A stretch of 64,000 bases of DNA, taken from NCBI GenBank assembly GCA_946415245.1, contig CAMKRS010000003.1:36350-100349 (forward strand), read 5' to 3'. Source of the DNA: an uncultured Prevotella sp. (lineage in GTDB: Bacteria; Bacteroidota; Bacteroidia; Bacteroidales; Bacteroidaceae). The first letter of the stretch is position 1. Every line of letters begins with the position of its first letter. Under the pieces are notes generated by a model. The model was not told the DNA's origin and searched no databases. It worked only from the letters and a program-made list of their open reading frames with translations. This document shows, piece after piece, positions 31,978-41,288 of the stretch. The translations under genes and the position numbers were made by a program.

Positions 31978-32069
31978 CTCCCCCTAAGTTGGGGGGAGTC
32001 AGAGGGGGTCTGAACAAGGGGACTGTACGGCAAATCAGACCACCCCTAGCCCCTCCTACTCAGGAGGGG
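31978..32069. repeat. GC-rich REP-like palindromic element
   Basis: Three stems in 92 bases: CTCCCCC/GGGGGAG (31978-31998), AGAGGGGGTCTGA with TCAGACCACCCCT, and CCCCTCCT-actc-AGGAGGGG (32050-32069). It lies between two convergent genes. It resembles the dispersed GC-rich intergenic palindromes common in Bacteroidetes genomes and can also work as a two-way terminator. Confidence 0.65.
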
Positions 32070-32079
32070 AAATAATTAC

Positions 32080-32607
32080 TTATAACATAGTCTGGGCGAA
32101 ATGCCAGATGATGATGCCTGCTGTGACGGAGACGTTCATCGAATGTTTCGTTCCAAATTGCGGAATCTCCAGGCATCCGTCTGAGACATCGATGACTTCC
32201 TGATGCACACCTTTTACTTCATTGCCTAAGACCACAGCGTATCGCTTTCCTTTTTCAGGTATAAAGTCCTGCAGCATCGTAGAACCGTGTGCCTGTTCTA
32301 CTGAGTATACTTCAATACCTGCCTCTTTTAGTGCAATAAGTGCCTCTTGTGCTGTCGTAAATGCCTTCCATTCCACGCTATCCTCTGCTCCTAAGGCCGT
32401 CTTATGAATCTCAGCACTCGGAGGTGTTGAAGTGATGCCACACAAATAGACAGCCTCAATACGGAAAGCATCGCCTGTACGAAACACGCTGCCCACATTG
32501 TGCATCGAGCGTACATCATCGAGTACCACGATCAAAGGTAATTTCTCTGCCTGCTTGAACTCATCCACAGACAGACGCTGCATTTCTATCGTCCGTAACT
32601 TTTTCAT
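32080..32607 (-). CDS. TrmH/SpoU-family RNA 2'-O-methyltransferase
   Basis: A 175-residue SPOUT enzyme starting at 32607 (MKKLRTIEMQRLSVDEF), supported by a -7 box just upstream. The motifs are clear: VVLDDVRSMHNVGSVFRTGDAF (motif 1, quoted in part), VVLGNEVKGV (motif 2) and HSMNVSVTAGIIIW (motif 3, knot and SAM site). It methylates ribose 2'-OH in tRNA or rRNA; the exact target is not evident. Convergent with rubredoxin. Confidence 0.9.
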   Translation of the reverse strand: MKKLRTIEMQRLSVDEFKQAEKLPLIVVLDDVRSMHNVGSVFRTGDAFRIEAVYLCGITSTPPSAEIHKTALGAEDSVEWKAFTTAQEALIALKEAGIEVYSVEQAHGSTMLQDFIPEKGKRYAVVLGNEVKGVHQEVIDVSDGCLEIPQFGTKHSMNVSVTAGIIIWHFAQTML

Positions 32608-32615
32608 TGTGGTTG

Positions 32616-32623
32616 CAAAAGTA
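32616..32623 (-). promoter_or_regulatory. -7 box of the TrmH-like gene
   Basis: CAAAAGTA (TACTTTTG on the minus strand), 9 bases from the chosen start. Confidence 0.5.
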
Positions 32624-32696
32624 TATAAAATTGTATAAACCACAAAATTAAAAATGCATTTTGTCGTTTTCGCTTTGTTCGAATCGATATTTTTTG

Positions 32697-32704
32697 TATC
32701 TTTG
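32697..32704 (+). promoter_or_regulatory. -7 box of the CE15 gene
   Basis: TATCTTTG, 44 bases before the ATG at 32748. Confidence 0.55.
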
Positions 32705-32747
32705 ACCCCAAATTCTATCAACTATACATTATTAATAATAAAGAAAG

Positions 32748-33965
32748 ATGAAAAAGCTACTATTTATGTCGTTTATGATGCTTTGTGGCACTAGCATTGG
32801 ATATGCCCAGAAGCAGAAAGGTAATGTACCACTTGTTTATGAAGTAGAGAACACAGGCAGCAAATTTGCAGCGCCAAAGATGCCCACAATTGATGCTCTG
32901 CCTGAAATCCGTGAGTTGCCCGATCCCCTGAAATGGAGTAATGGCAAAGGTAAGGTAAAGAGTTTTAAGGACTGGTCAAAGCGTCGTAGTGAGATTTCAA
33001 ACATGATTCAGCACTATGGTATTGGTACCAAGCCCACCGTTCCTGATGGAAGTGTAAAAGCCAAGATGTCTGGTGACACGTTGATTGTAGACGTTACTGT
33101 TAATGGTCAGACGCTGACACTCAGTTCTACCATCAGCTATCCGAAAGTCGGAAAGCCACCTTATGCATTGATGATTGGTACCAGTATGCTGGCATTGCCA
33201 AGACAATTGTTTGCTGATCGTCCTATCGCCATTATGAATTATCGTGAGAAGCAAGTCAATGACTACGGACAAATGGGAAGACATCATGAAAGAGGTGAAC
33301 ATAATTTTGATCGCCTTTACCCAGAACTGAAGGATAATGGTGCTTATAGTGAATGGGCCTGGGGTCTGAGCCGTCTGATTGATGGTCTGCAGCAGTTAGG
33401 TCCTGAGGTGACGAAGATTGATATCAAACATATTGGTGTGTCTGGTTGTTCTTATGCTGGTAAGATGGCACTCTATTGCGGTGCTTTTGATGAGCGTATT
33501 GCTCTGACCATTGCTCAGGAACCTGGTGGTGGTGGTGCAGCTGCCTGGCGTACTTCACACGAGTCCACTTTGAAAGGTAAGAACCTGGAGGATCTCGATA
33601 AGACAGACTATCATTGGTTTATGGAGAGTCAGAAGGAGAATTTCCATGGGGATTCTGTCTATCGTCTGCCTTATGACCAGCATGAACTCTGCACGATGGT
33701 TTGTCCGAGAGCTTTATTGCTGTTGGGTAACCCTGACTATGAGTGGTTGGCTGATGGTTCGATGGTGGTTTCAGCTAAGGCTGCAAAGGAAGTCTGGAAT
33801 TTCTTTGGTATCGGTGATCGCTTTGGTTATTCGATTGTTGAAGGACACGGACATTGTCAGCTGCCTGAGAGACAATTTCCAGAAGTGCAGGCTTTCATTG
33901 ATAAGTTCCTTTTAGGTAAAGAAACCGATACAAAAGATATCCAAGTGGTTTCCGGCATCAAATAA
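32748..33965 (+). CDS. Glucuronoyl esterase-like protein (carbohydrate esterase family 15)
   Basis: A 405-residue secreted alpha/beta-hydrolase with signal peptide MKKLLFMSFMMLCGTSIGYAQ. The nucleophile motif GVSGCSYAGKMAL corresponds to the GCSRxGKGA signature of CE15, with Ser as nucleophile. QEPGGGGAAAWR and the catalytic His in VEGHGHCQLPER also fit. CE15 enzymes cleave ester bonds between glucuronate side chains of xylan and lignin, or related esters, which suits a plant-fibre-degrading Prevotella. No other xylan genes are adjacent. Confidence 0.88.
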   Translation: MKKLLFMSFMMLCGTSIGYAQKQKGNVPLVYEVENTGSKFAAPKMPTIDALPEIRELPDPLKWSNGKGKVKSFKDWSKRRSEISNMIQHYGIGTKPTVPDGSVKAKMSGDTLIVDVTVNGQTLTLSSTISYPKVGKPPYALMIGTSMLALPRQLFADRPIAIMNYREKQVNDYGQMGRHHERGEHNFDRLYPELKDNGAYSEWAWGLSRLIDGLQQLGPEVTKIDIKHIGVSGCSYAGKMALYCGAFDERIALTIAQEPGGGGAAAWRTSHESTLKGKNLEDLDKTDYHWFMESQKENFHGDSVYRLPYDQHELCTMVCPRALLLLGNPDYEWLADGSMVVSAKAAKEVWNFFGIGDRFGYSIVEGHGHCQLPERQFPEVQAFIDKFLLGKETDTKDIQVVSGIK

Positions 33966-33967
33966 GG

Positions 33968-34320
33968 TGTGGAAAACTCTGTGGATAACTTGTGTAAAAA
34001 ATGGTATTTTTCAACCCGCTGTTTCGGCAGCGGGTATATTTTTGGGTTTATTCTTGCTCAATACGCACATTTTCCATTAATTTTTGCTGAAAAAAGATAT
34101 AAACTTATTAATTTTGCACCAAAATAGAGAATTGTGGATAACTTAGCTTAGGTATTCATTATCAGAGAGAAATAATCCACAAAGGATGTGAATAATGTAT
34201 TTTTCATAGTGAATAAACAAACTTGCAAGTAAATAACTTAAAAGTTTCCAACTTATCAACGTCCTATCATCTTATTCATTCTATTTTTAAAAAGAAAAGA
34301 AAAAATAAAAGATAATATAT
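33968..34320. other. DnaA-box cluster and AT-rich region (candidate replication origin)
   Basis: The 357-bp gap between the CE15 gene and nadA has two perfect DnaA boxes (TGTGGATAA at 33980-33988 and 34133-34141, both extended to TGTGGATAACTT), near-matches TGTGGAAAA (33968), TAATCCACA (34173) and weaker ones at 33991 and 34253. A purine/AT-rich run (34285-34320) could serve as an unwinding element. Also present is a possible promoter TAATTTTG at 34109. dnaA itself is not in the window. Alternatively this is DnaA-dependent control of nadA. Confidence 0.5.
34015..34043 (+). terminator. Terminator hairpin after the CE15 gene
   Basis: CCCGCTG-tttcgg-CAGCGGG followed by TATATTTTT. It lies between two DnaA-box-like sites. 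Confidence 0.75.
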
Positions 34321-34322
34321 TA

Positions 34323-35312
34323 ATGTTGAAAAAGGAGTGGATCAAACAAGGTTTTATTGATGAACCTGTAGCAGAAGGTACAGACCTGAAAGCTGAAATC
34401 AGAAAGATGTGTGAAGAGAAAGGTGCTATTATCCTGGCTCACTATTATACCATCGGCGATATACAAGAGATAGCCGACTTTGTAGGTGATTCTCTGGCTT
34501 TGGCTCGTAAGGCTGCAGAGACAGATGCAAAGATGATGGTGATGTGCGGTGTGCATTTTATGGCTGAAACTTGTAAGTTGCTATCACCAGATAAAACGGT
34601 ACTTTGCCCGGATCTGAATGCAGGTTGTTCTTTGGCTGATTCCTGTAAGGCAGAAGACTTGAAGCAATTCAAGAAAGAGCATCCTGGTTATCAGATCATC
34701 TCTTATGTGAATACGACAGCTGCAGTAAAGGCATTAACGGATGTAGTGGTAACTAGTGGTAATGCGAAGAAAGTAGTAGACCAGCTGCCAAAGGATGCAA
34801 AACTGATTTTTGGTCCTGACTATAATCTTGGTAATTATATCAATGAGGTCACAGGTCGTCAGATGTTGCTTTGGAATGGTGGTTGTCATGTACATGAGCG
34901 CTTTTCTGTTTCAAAGATTGTAGAGTTAAAGAAGCAATATCCTGATGCAGTTGTGATGGCTCATTTGGAGTGTAAGGGTCCAGTTTTGGCTTTGGCAGAT
35001 GTAAAAGGTTCAACTGCTACGATGCTGAACTATGCACAGCAGAGTGATAAGAAGCAGTTTATTGTGGCTACAGAGGCTGGTATTCTGCACGAGATGCAGC
35101 GAACTTGTCCGGACAAGGAATTTATACCTGTGCCTCCCGAAATCAGCGAGAGCGGCTTTGAATGTAGCTGCAATGAGTGTCAGTATATGAAAATGAATTC
35201 ACTGTTGAAGATTTATAATGCCTTAAAGTATGGTTGGCCTTCTGTAGAGGTAGATCCGAAGATAGCCAAGAAAGCTGTGAAACCTATCAATAGGATGCTG
35301 GAATTGAGTTAA
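34323..35312 (+). CDS. nadA: Quinolinate synthase
   Basis: A 329-residue 4Fe-4S enzyme that condenses iminoaspartate with dihydroxyacetone phosphate to quinolinate in NAD synthesis. Typical segments are AIILAHYYTIGDIQEIADFVGDS (in part), VMCGVHFMAETCKLL, LIFGPDYNLGNYI and MAHLECKG. Cysteines in MCGVHFM, HLECKG and GFECSCNECQ supply the cluster ligands. nadB and nadC are not adjacent. The gene is preceded by a long, DnaA-box-bearing intergenic region and followed by an acyltransferase 6 bases later. Confidence 0.97.
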   Translation: MLKKEWIKQGFIDEPVAEGTDLKAEIRKMCEEKGAIILAHYYTIGDIQEIADFVGDSLALARKAAETDAKMMVMCGVHFMAETCKLLSPDKTVLCPDLNAGCSLADSCKAEDLKQFKKEHPGYQIISYVNTTAAVKALTDVVVTSGNAKKVVDQLPKDAKLIFGPDYNLGNYINEVTGRQMLLWNGGCHVHERFSVSKIVELKKQYPDAVVMAHLECKGPVLALADVKGSTATMLNYAQQSDKKQFIVATEAGILHEMQRTCPDKEFIPVPPEISESGFECSCNECQYMKMNSLLKIYNALKYGWPSVEVDPKIAKKAVKPINRMLELS

Positions 35313-35318
35313 GGCACT

Positions 35319-36389
35319 ATGGATGCGCTGACTTCTCGTGTTGTATCATTCTTACGGTTTCCACTGATTGTTGCAGTGATAGGTATTCATTGCAATTTAT
35401 TTGTGAAAAATCCAGAATTGGAAACAAGGTCAGTATTCTATTTTCTGGTGTACATCACAATGAAGTTGGTATGTATCGCCGTACCTTTATTCTTTTTTAT
35501 TTCAGGCTTTCTCTTCTTTAAGGAAGGAACATTCGATTTTGTCTTATATAAGAAAAAAATAAAAAGTCGTATCCATACGGTTCTGATTCCCTATCTATTA
35601 TGGAACATCATCTATTTTGTGATGTTGGGAATCATGCAATTGATAAAGCCAGATACCTTAGTCATTCTGCATAAGTATATCGCTGATTTCAGATGGCAAG
35701 ATTATCTATGGATATTCTGGGATATCAGCCAGATTACGGGTTTAGCTGACGATCAACGTGCTTGTCTGGTGGGTGCTTTCTGGTTCTTGCAATGTCTGTT
35801 TGTACTTTTCTTGTTGTGTCCTATCATTTATTATATTATCAGGTATTTGCGTCACTTTACCTTATTAATAATAGGTGTACTCTATTTCACTGATTTCATC
35901 CCAGAGATGCCAGGTATTCAGTGTAATGCTATCGTCTATTATATGCTTGGGGCTTATTTATCAATCATTGGTATAGATTTTATCTCTATCCTTAAACGGA
36001 TACCTGTTCAAGTACATCTTGTGTTGATGATAGTTGCTGTACTTATCTCTTATTTGTTTAACGACAATGACACCATCTATAATATCACAGACTTATTCCT
36101 TCAAGCGGCTGTCTTTGCTATCACAGCTTATATGATAGAGAACCATCATTGGCATGAAAGTAAATATCTAGTGTCGAGTGTATTCTTCGTCTTTGCTGTT
36201 CACCGACTATTCTCTGCTTCTCTGATGACAGTATCCACCTATCTCGTTCCTTCGATAGGCAATAATATTATTTTATATCTCTATTATGTATTGATGGTCA
36301 TACTGACTTTAATCGCCAGTCTCGCAGTTTACCAATTCTCCTTAAGGTTTCTACCGAGCGTCACCAACGTACTTAATGGTCGTCGATGA
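35319..36389 (+). CDS. Acyltransferase family 3 membrane protein
   Basis: A 356-residue polytopic protein with about ten membrane helices. The start, VVSFLRFPLIVAVIGIHC, contains the Arg and His expected in the acyltransferase-3 active region, and WFLQCLFVLFLLCPIIYYI is a typical later helix. Such proteins O-acetylate cell-surface sugars or other exported molecules. It follows nadA by 6 bases, though a functional link is unlikely. Its last 39 bases overlap the convergent cotH-like gene. Confidence 0.82.
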   Translation: MDALTSRVVSFLRFPLIVAVIGIHCNLFVKNPELETRSVFYFLVYITMKLVCIAVPLFFFISGFLFFKEGTFDFVLYKKKIKSRIHTVLIPYLLWNIIYFVMLGIMQLIKPDTLVILHKYIADFRWQDYLWIFWDISQITGLADDQRACLVGAFWFLQCLFVLFLLCPIIYYIIRYLRHFTLLIIGVLYFTDFIPEMPGIQCNAIVYYMLGAYLSIIGIDFISILKRIPVQVHLVLMIVAVLISYLFNDNDTIYNITDLFLQAAVFAITAYMIENHHWHESKYLVSSVFFVFAVHRLFSASLMTVSTYLVPSIGNNIILYLYYVLMVILTLIASLAVYQFSLRFLPSVTNVLNGRR

Positions 36390-37763
36390 ATCTGCGTTCC
36401 GATAGATATAGACTCCTTTTTGCAGTTGTTGGTTAGTAGGCATCTTTTGTCCTTGCAGATTATAGATGCTAATGACCTTATCATCCTGTTCAGCAGGTGT
36501 ATTTGTTATAGATGATTTATTATATAAAAATATATGATCCATTTGGATTATTCGGCGTGTAATCCAAAATTTAATAAACAATATTTCTAAATCAAAATCA
36601 ATGATTTCACCACAGACATCACTATCCATTGACCATTTCTCAGCCTCTCTTTCTGCAGCACCACTTGTGATGAGTAGGTCATAATAATACTCGTATCGTT
36701 GTTGTAAATTGTGGATTGAAAAGACCGTCTTTCTTAATTCAGCATATCGATTGCGTACCTTATTATTAAAGTCATCAACATTCAGGTTTTTGAGTCTTGT
36801 TATCAGATAGAGAATGTCTCCAGGGTCGTATTCTGGTAAAATAAAGTCTTTATCGTATTGCAAAGCTGATTTAGCGCCCATACTGATATCCAGATCCCAG
36901 ACGGCTAGAGTAATCATTTTATCTTTTGTCTGGTCGTAGACAGCCCAATACATATTCTTACCTCGATTGTCAAGGGCATTTAAAACATATACAAAAAGAT
37001 AATAGTCAATGATAACCGGTATATCGAAATATTCATGGACATGCTGTCTGAATTCCTCATCACTACTATTGACTACGAAATTGATAGCATTCCATAGAGT
37101 GCTGTAGTCAGTAGAGTCGAGGTCATTTAAATCGGGATATTTGGCTTCAAATACATCCATCATCGGTTCCTTGTTATCATAGCTTTCAGGAACAATGGTC
37201 ATCATAGAACTATCATATCCTTTTGACTTCCACAAAACACCTCGAATAAGACCGTTCTCATCGAATTTCTTCAGTTTCATCTGTTTACGGTCCATATTCT
37301 CCATAAAGCTATAGATACCTCTGTATTCATCATTCAGATATACCTCCACCACTTTTCCTCTGACACCTGATAAAGCATCAGGTTCTTTATCGGTGTAATA
37401 GGGTTTTGTGGCGAAGTCGTTCCACAGTTCTGTGGCTATCAGATTACGAAGCCTGAAAACATCAGCCTGACCAGCATCGAGTATCCAACTGTCATCTTTG
37501 CGCAGTCCGAAGAAACGATGGTCATCAGTGAATTTTATCTTATAATTTCGTTTATGCTTTCCTTCAGCATTTGTGCTGCCCCCACGCCATTTGATACGGG
37601 CAGTGAGACTGTCTTCTGAGTTTCCATCAGGATAGATGATACTCACTGTGCCATCTTGGTAGTCATAACCAAAATCGCCCGTCAGTTTGATGATGGGCAG
37701 TTTCACTTGAGCACTGATGGTAACACATAAAAGAAGTAAAACTAAGAATATGGTTTTCTTCAT
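36351..37763 (-). CDS. Secreted CotH kinase-like protein
   Basis: A 470-residue exported protein with signal peptide MKKTIFLVLLLLCVTISAQ. The CotH fold is seen from RIKWRGGSTNAEGKHKRNYKIKF (in part), then DSWILDAGQADVFRLRN, EVYLNDEYRGIYSFMENMD and the catalytic-type acidic motif VWDLDISMGA. CotH proteins are atypical secreted protein kinases. The C-terminus ISIYNLQGQKMP..LQKGVYIYRN is a short sorting-like tail. The gene overlaps porZ by 4 bases, so a T9SS-linked protein kinase is a reasonable inference. Confidence 0.88.
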   Translation of the reverse strand: MKKTIFLVLLLLCVTISAQVKLPIIKLTGDFGYDYQDGTVSIIYPDGNSEDSLTARIKWRGGSTNAEGKHKRNYKIKFTDDHRFFGLRKDDSWILDAGQADVFRLRNLIATELWNDFATKPYYTDKEPDALSGVRGKVVEVYLNDEYRGIYSFMENMDRKQMKLKKFDENGLIRGVLWKSKGYDSSMMTIVPESYDNKEPMMDVFEAKYPDLNDLDSTDYSTLWNAINFVVNSSDEEFRQHVHEYFDIPVIIDYYLFVYVLNALDNRGKNMYWAVYDQTKDKMITLAVWDLDISMGAKSALQYDKDFILPEYDPGDILYLITRLKNLNVDDFNNKVRNRYAELRKTVFSIHNLQQRYEYYYDLLITSGAAEREAEKWSMDSDVCGEIIDFDLEILFIKFWITRRIIQMDHIFLYNKSSITNTPAEQDDKVISIYNLQGQKMPTNQQLQKGVYIYRNADSSTTIKYVGDAR

Positions 37764-39691
37764 AATATAGCAATCTTACAGACAGTGCCTTTCTCTCCTT
37801 TACTGGTGGCAGTAATCACCATGTAGACGCCTGAGGCTACACGTCTGCCTTGACGATCTTTACCGTCCCAGGTAAACGATCCACCATTGCTTCGACCCTC
37901 AGCTACCAATGCACCGCTGGATGTGGTGATCTTCACATCTGCGTCGTAGCTCAGTCCTACAATCGTAATCAAACCAGAATAGTCTGATGTCACAGGATTA
38001 GGATAGGCATAGACATTGTCTTTTGTCATTTCTTGTGTTGGTTGCGTAGCATCGCTACGATAAGAGCAAAGACCATTATCTGTAAGGAAATACACCTCAC
38101 CTGTCTGATGATTGATGGCCACAGAATAAATCTGATCAGAGAGCAAAGGTGAATTATCTGTAGAGAGATGGCATATTTGCGTCATATTATCGGCACTGAT
38201 AAGGAAGGCGCCAATGCCATTTGTGACAAACCACTTACGGTTACCGCCATCGATGGCAATATGGCTGACGCTGACGCCTGAGAGCAGATAGTCAGCAAAG
38301 TTGGTACCGTCGTTACGAGGCACTTTCACTTGTTGGAAAGTCACACTCCCCTGCCCTACTTCACTCTTGTCGATATAGAAAGGTCCCAGGTCTGTTCCTA
38401 CCCAGATATTGCCTTCCTTGTCTTCTGCCACACAATAGACGAAATTAGGACTGTATCGTGTACCATCTTGGTTGACGAATGAGTTGTAAGCTACCATCAG
38501 GTTAGTCTCAGTATCATAACAAAAGACCGTCTGTCCTACCCATGAGGTATTGACGAACCAAAGCAGACCCCGACTGTCGAATATCATGTTTCTCAGACCT
38601 CCCCAAGTAACACCACTTCCGTCTTCCAACAGTTTCTGATGCTGGTCTGCCCATTCACCGTCTTTCAATATAAACAGATTAACACCCTTTGCCTGACTGT
38701 TAATCACCCAAAGACGTCCTTGCTGATCGTATTTGATGCCATTGATGAGCACATATCTATTGCTCATTTCTTTTCCCCCATCAAAGGCCCCTTTCAACGG
38801 ACTATTATCTTTATTATAGTAATTGATCAGTTTACCATTCTTGAACTCATATAGTCCGCATCTTCCACCTGCAGCCACATGACTCTCATCGGTAGGATCA
38901 ATACTGATACAGTTGATATCCTTATAGTCATAGCCCGTCTTCAGCTGGAGCTCATCCTCATAGATGGTCCAGTTGTCACCATCAAACACTTGTACTGTAC
39001 CAGGATAATTCTGACCTGCTATACCTGAAAGAAAATGACCACCAGTGGTGTATAGCTTACCATTGTAGAATTCAGACTCATAGAAGTAGTTATACTTTGG
39101 TCCACCAGGCTGAAGGCTTGATACCAGCGTGAGGTTGGTCTGCAAGTCTTTATATTCATCGTATTCAGGCAAGCTCGTAGGATATTCAGGATGACCGTTG
39201 TAATAGGTCTCAGCGATTTCTGCCCTTTGGATATTGACTTTCACAAGGCCAAAAGGACAATGAAGCCAAGCATAGACACCATCGATAGTAATCTTTGAGA
39301 CGGTCTTATCCTCCGTCATCGTCTTGCTATAGAGTGCAGAGATATTGGTAATATCCCCATTGGTATCTAAGAGATCGATATTCGAGTTCTGATAGACAGC
39401 GATGAGTCGTTTGGCCTGCGGACACCAGGCGATATGTGTGATGTATGTATCAGAGAGACCATTCACCTTATCATAGGTGGTGATACTCTGGTCGTTTTTG
39501 TTGTATAGGTAGATATCGTTTGAGGCCAGCACAAACAATTGATGGCCTGCCTCGCAGATATTCTGCACATCGTGATAAGCGAGATGATTCTGCCAAGTGC
39601 CAACCTGAGAATATAAAGGTAAAAAGGTAAAAAGGTAAAAAGGTAAGAACCATTTTACCAAACAGTTGATTGTTAATATCCTTGTTCTCAT
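37760..39691 (-). CDS. porZ: Type IX secretion surface protein PorZ
   Basis: A 643-residue surface protein. After a signal peptide come two-component-regulator-like beta-propeller repeats (GLSDTYITHIAWCP, DQQGRLWVINSQAKG, DKEGNIWVGTDLG, IDGGNRKWFVTNG) and a T9SS-type C-terminal domain (YAYPNPVTSDYSG to ASGVYMVITA). This is the PorZ layout; PorZ works with the attachment complex that joins cargo to anionic lipopolysaccharide. The leuS-yitT-rdgB-porZ order fits other Bacteroidetes as far as I recall. The signal-peptide core FYLFTFLPLY is encoded by four perfect 8-bp repeats, so slippage would shift frame. Confidence 0.9.
   Translation of the reverse strand: MRTRILTINCLVKWFLPFYLFTFLPLYSQVGTWQNHLAYHDVQNICEAGHQLFVLASNDIYLYNKNDQSITTYDKVNGLSDTYITHIAWCPQAKRLIAVYQNSNIDLLDTNGDITNISALYSKTMTEDKTVSKITIDGVYAWLHCPFGLVKVNIQRAEIAETYYNGHPEYPTSLPEYDEYKDLQTNLTLVSSLQPGGPKYNYFYESEFYNGKLYTTGGHFLSGIAGQNYPGTVQVFDGDNWTIYEDELQLKTGYDYKDINCISIDPTDESHVAAGGRCGLYEFKNGKLINYYNKDNSPLKGAFDGGKEMSNRYVLINGIKYDQQGRLWVINSQAKGVNLFILKDGEWADQHQKLLEDGSGVTWGGLRNMIFDSRGLLWFVNTSWVGQTVFCYDTETNLMVAYNSFVNQDGTRYSPNFVYCVAEDKEGNIWVGTDLGPFYIDKSEVGQGSVTFQQVKVPRNDGTNFADYLLSGVSVSHIAIDGGNRKWFVTNGIGAFLISADNMTQICHLSTDNSPLLSDQIYSVAINHQTGEVYFLTDNGLCSYRSDATQPTQEMTKDNVYAYPNPVTSDYSGLITIVGLSYDADVKITTSSGALVAEGRSNGGSFTWDGKDRQGRRVASGVYMVITATSKGEKGTVCKIAIL
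39615..39646. repeat. 8-bp repeat (AAAGGTAA)x4 in the porZ signal peptide
   Basis: Four perfect units (TTACCTTT on the coding strand) inside the region encoding the hydrophobic core of the PorZ signal peptide. Confidence 0.9.
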
Positions 39692-39730
39692 ACCTTTTTA
39701 CTTTTTTACTCTTTTACTTTTTTACCTTTT
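39691..39730. repeat. 8-bp repeat (TACYTTTT-like)x5 between rdgB and porZ
   Basis: Units TACCTTTT, TACTTTTT, TACTCTTT, TACTTTTT, TACCTTTT span the rdgB-porZ spacer and touch both the rdgB stop and the porZ start. The unit is related to the one inside porZ. Confidence 0.8.
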
Positions 39731-40351
39731 CAACAGGTAGTCTGCCAATTTCTGCGTGGCACGGGCACGATGGCTGATATGGTTCTTGATTTCCATACCT
39801 AACTCAGCGAATGTCTGGTCGTAACCATTAGGCTGGAAGATGGGGTCGTAGCCGAAGCCCTCTCCTCCCCTACGCTCTCGGATGATCTCGCCTTCGACGA
39901 TTCCCTCGAATTTGTGGATCTCCTTGATGCTCGTACAACCACAAGGACAGACATCTTTCTTCTGTATTAACGCAATAACAGTGCGGAATCGTGCCTTACG
40001 ATTGTTATTATTTCCTAATTCTTTTAGCAGACGAGCCATATTGGCCTCAGAATCATGGCTCATCTGACCAGAATCATCAGCCATACTAGCATATCTGGCG
40101 GAATAGACGCCTGGTGCCCCATCGAGGGCGTCAACCTCAAGACCAGTATCATCAGCGAAACAGCTGATATGATAGTGATCGTAGACATACTGTGCCTTCT
40201 GGAGGGCATTCTCTTCGAGGGTAATACCTGTCTCAGGGATATCCACATCACAACCGATATCCTTCAGCGATAAGACCTCAATGCTATCGCCAAGAATACT
40301 GCGAATCTCTGAGAGCTTATGCTGGTTGTTCGTTGCGAAGACTATTTTCAT
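39722..40351 (-). CDS. rdgB: Non-canonical purine NTP pyrophosphatase (RdgB/HAM1)
   Basis: A 209-residue enzyme that hydrolyses (d)ITP and XTP to keep them out of DNA and RNA. The start at 40351 ([16 protein letters not shown]) is the standard family start; the ORF-track start two codons earlier is unlikely. Motifs: TNNQHK substrate loop, [25 protein letters not shown] (in part) and SHRARA near the end. It overlaps yitT by 35 bases and lies in the leuS-yitT-rdgB-porZ-cotH operon. Confidence 0.95.
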   Translation of the reverse strand: MKIVFATNNQHKLSEIRSILGDSIEVLSLKDIGCDVDIPETGITLEENALQKAQYVYDHYHISCFADDTGLEVDALDGAPGVYSARYASMADDSGQMSHDSEANMARLLKELGNNNNRKARFRTVIALIQKKDVCPCGCTSIKEIHKFEGIVEGEIIRERRGGEGFGYDPIFQPNGYDQTFAELGMEIKNHISHRARATQKLADYLLKR

Positions 40352-41288
40352 CAGCAATATTTTGTTGTTTTATCTTTACTCGCATTTCCTCGAAACCTTC
40401 GCCATAGACACCAATAACGGCACTCTGAGAAACGAAGGCCTGAGGGTCGATCATCTTGATCAAACGGAACATGTTGATACTCTCGTTCTTTCTGGCCAGG
40501 ATACAGAGTACCTTCACCTCCTTACCTGTATACCACCCGTGACCATCAAGAATAGTGACACCATGATGTGTCTCAGTACCGATGGCATTGGCTATCTCCT
40601 GCCATTTACGGGTGAAGATCAGGAACTGCACGGACTGACGACGGGCGTTCATGATATAGTCGAGGGTATAGTTCTCCATCGCCATCACACAGAAACCGAA
40701 CATCACCTTGTGGGCTCGTTCGAGGTAAGTGCCAAACTGTGGGAAGAACATACAAGAGCCGATGATACAGAAATCGGCAGCAATCAGTACATTACCCAAA
40801 GACACATTAGGATGGAACTTATTCACTGAGGCTGCGATGACATCCGTACCACCCGTAGAACCGTTGTTCATAAACACCGTTGCCAAAGCAATACCTGTCA
40901 ACACACAACCAATAATCATCGACATGAAATCCTGTCCCTCGCCCATCAGTTTAAAGGGCAGACCGTTCTCTTGTTTGGGAATAATATCCTGCGCAAACTT
41001 CAGCATGAAATAAAGGGTGAAGATGGCAAAGATGGTTTTCATCAGGAATTTCCATCCCAGAATCTTCAGAGCCACAACTAGCAGAACGCCGTTGATGATG
41101 ATGTAGGTGTTCTCCAGATGGAAACCTGTGGCATAGTAGATAATGGCCGAAAGACCTGTTACTCCTCCTGCTACAATCTGATAGGGCATCAGAAATACCG
41201 TAAAGGCAATGGTGTAAAGGAAGAGGCCAAAGGCTATAAAGAAATAGTCTTTGGCTTCGTTCAGTATGATTTTGTGATCGATGGTCAT
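40317..41288 (-). CDS. YitT-family (DUF161/DUF2179) membrane protein
   Basis: A 323-residue membrane protein with about five or six helices in the first 210 residues ([33 protein letters not shown]) and a C-terminal cytoplasmic DUF2179 domain (about 225-310: [19 protein letters not shown], in part). YitT proteins are widespread and their transport function is not settled. It starts 1 base after the leuS stop codon and overlaps rdgB, so it is tightly coupled within the operon. Confidence 0.88.
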   Translation of the reverse strand: MTIDHKIILNEAKDYFFIAFGLFLYTIAFTVFLMPYQIVAGGVTGLSAIIYYATGFHLENTYIIINGVLLVVALKILGWKFLMKTIFAIFTLYFMLKFAQDIIPKQENGLPFKLMGEGQDFMSMIIGCVLTGIALATVFMNNGSTGGTDVIAASVNKFHPNVSLGNVLIAADFCIIGSCMFFPQFGTYLERAHKVMFGFCVMAMENYTLDYIMNARRQSVQFLIFTRKWQEIANAIGTETHHGVTILDGHGWYTGKEVKVLCILARKNESINMFRLIKMIDPQAFVSQSAVIGVYGEGFEEMRVKIKQQNIADENSLRNEQPA

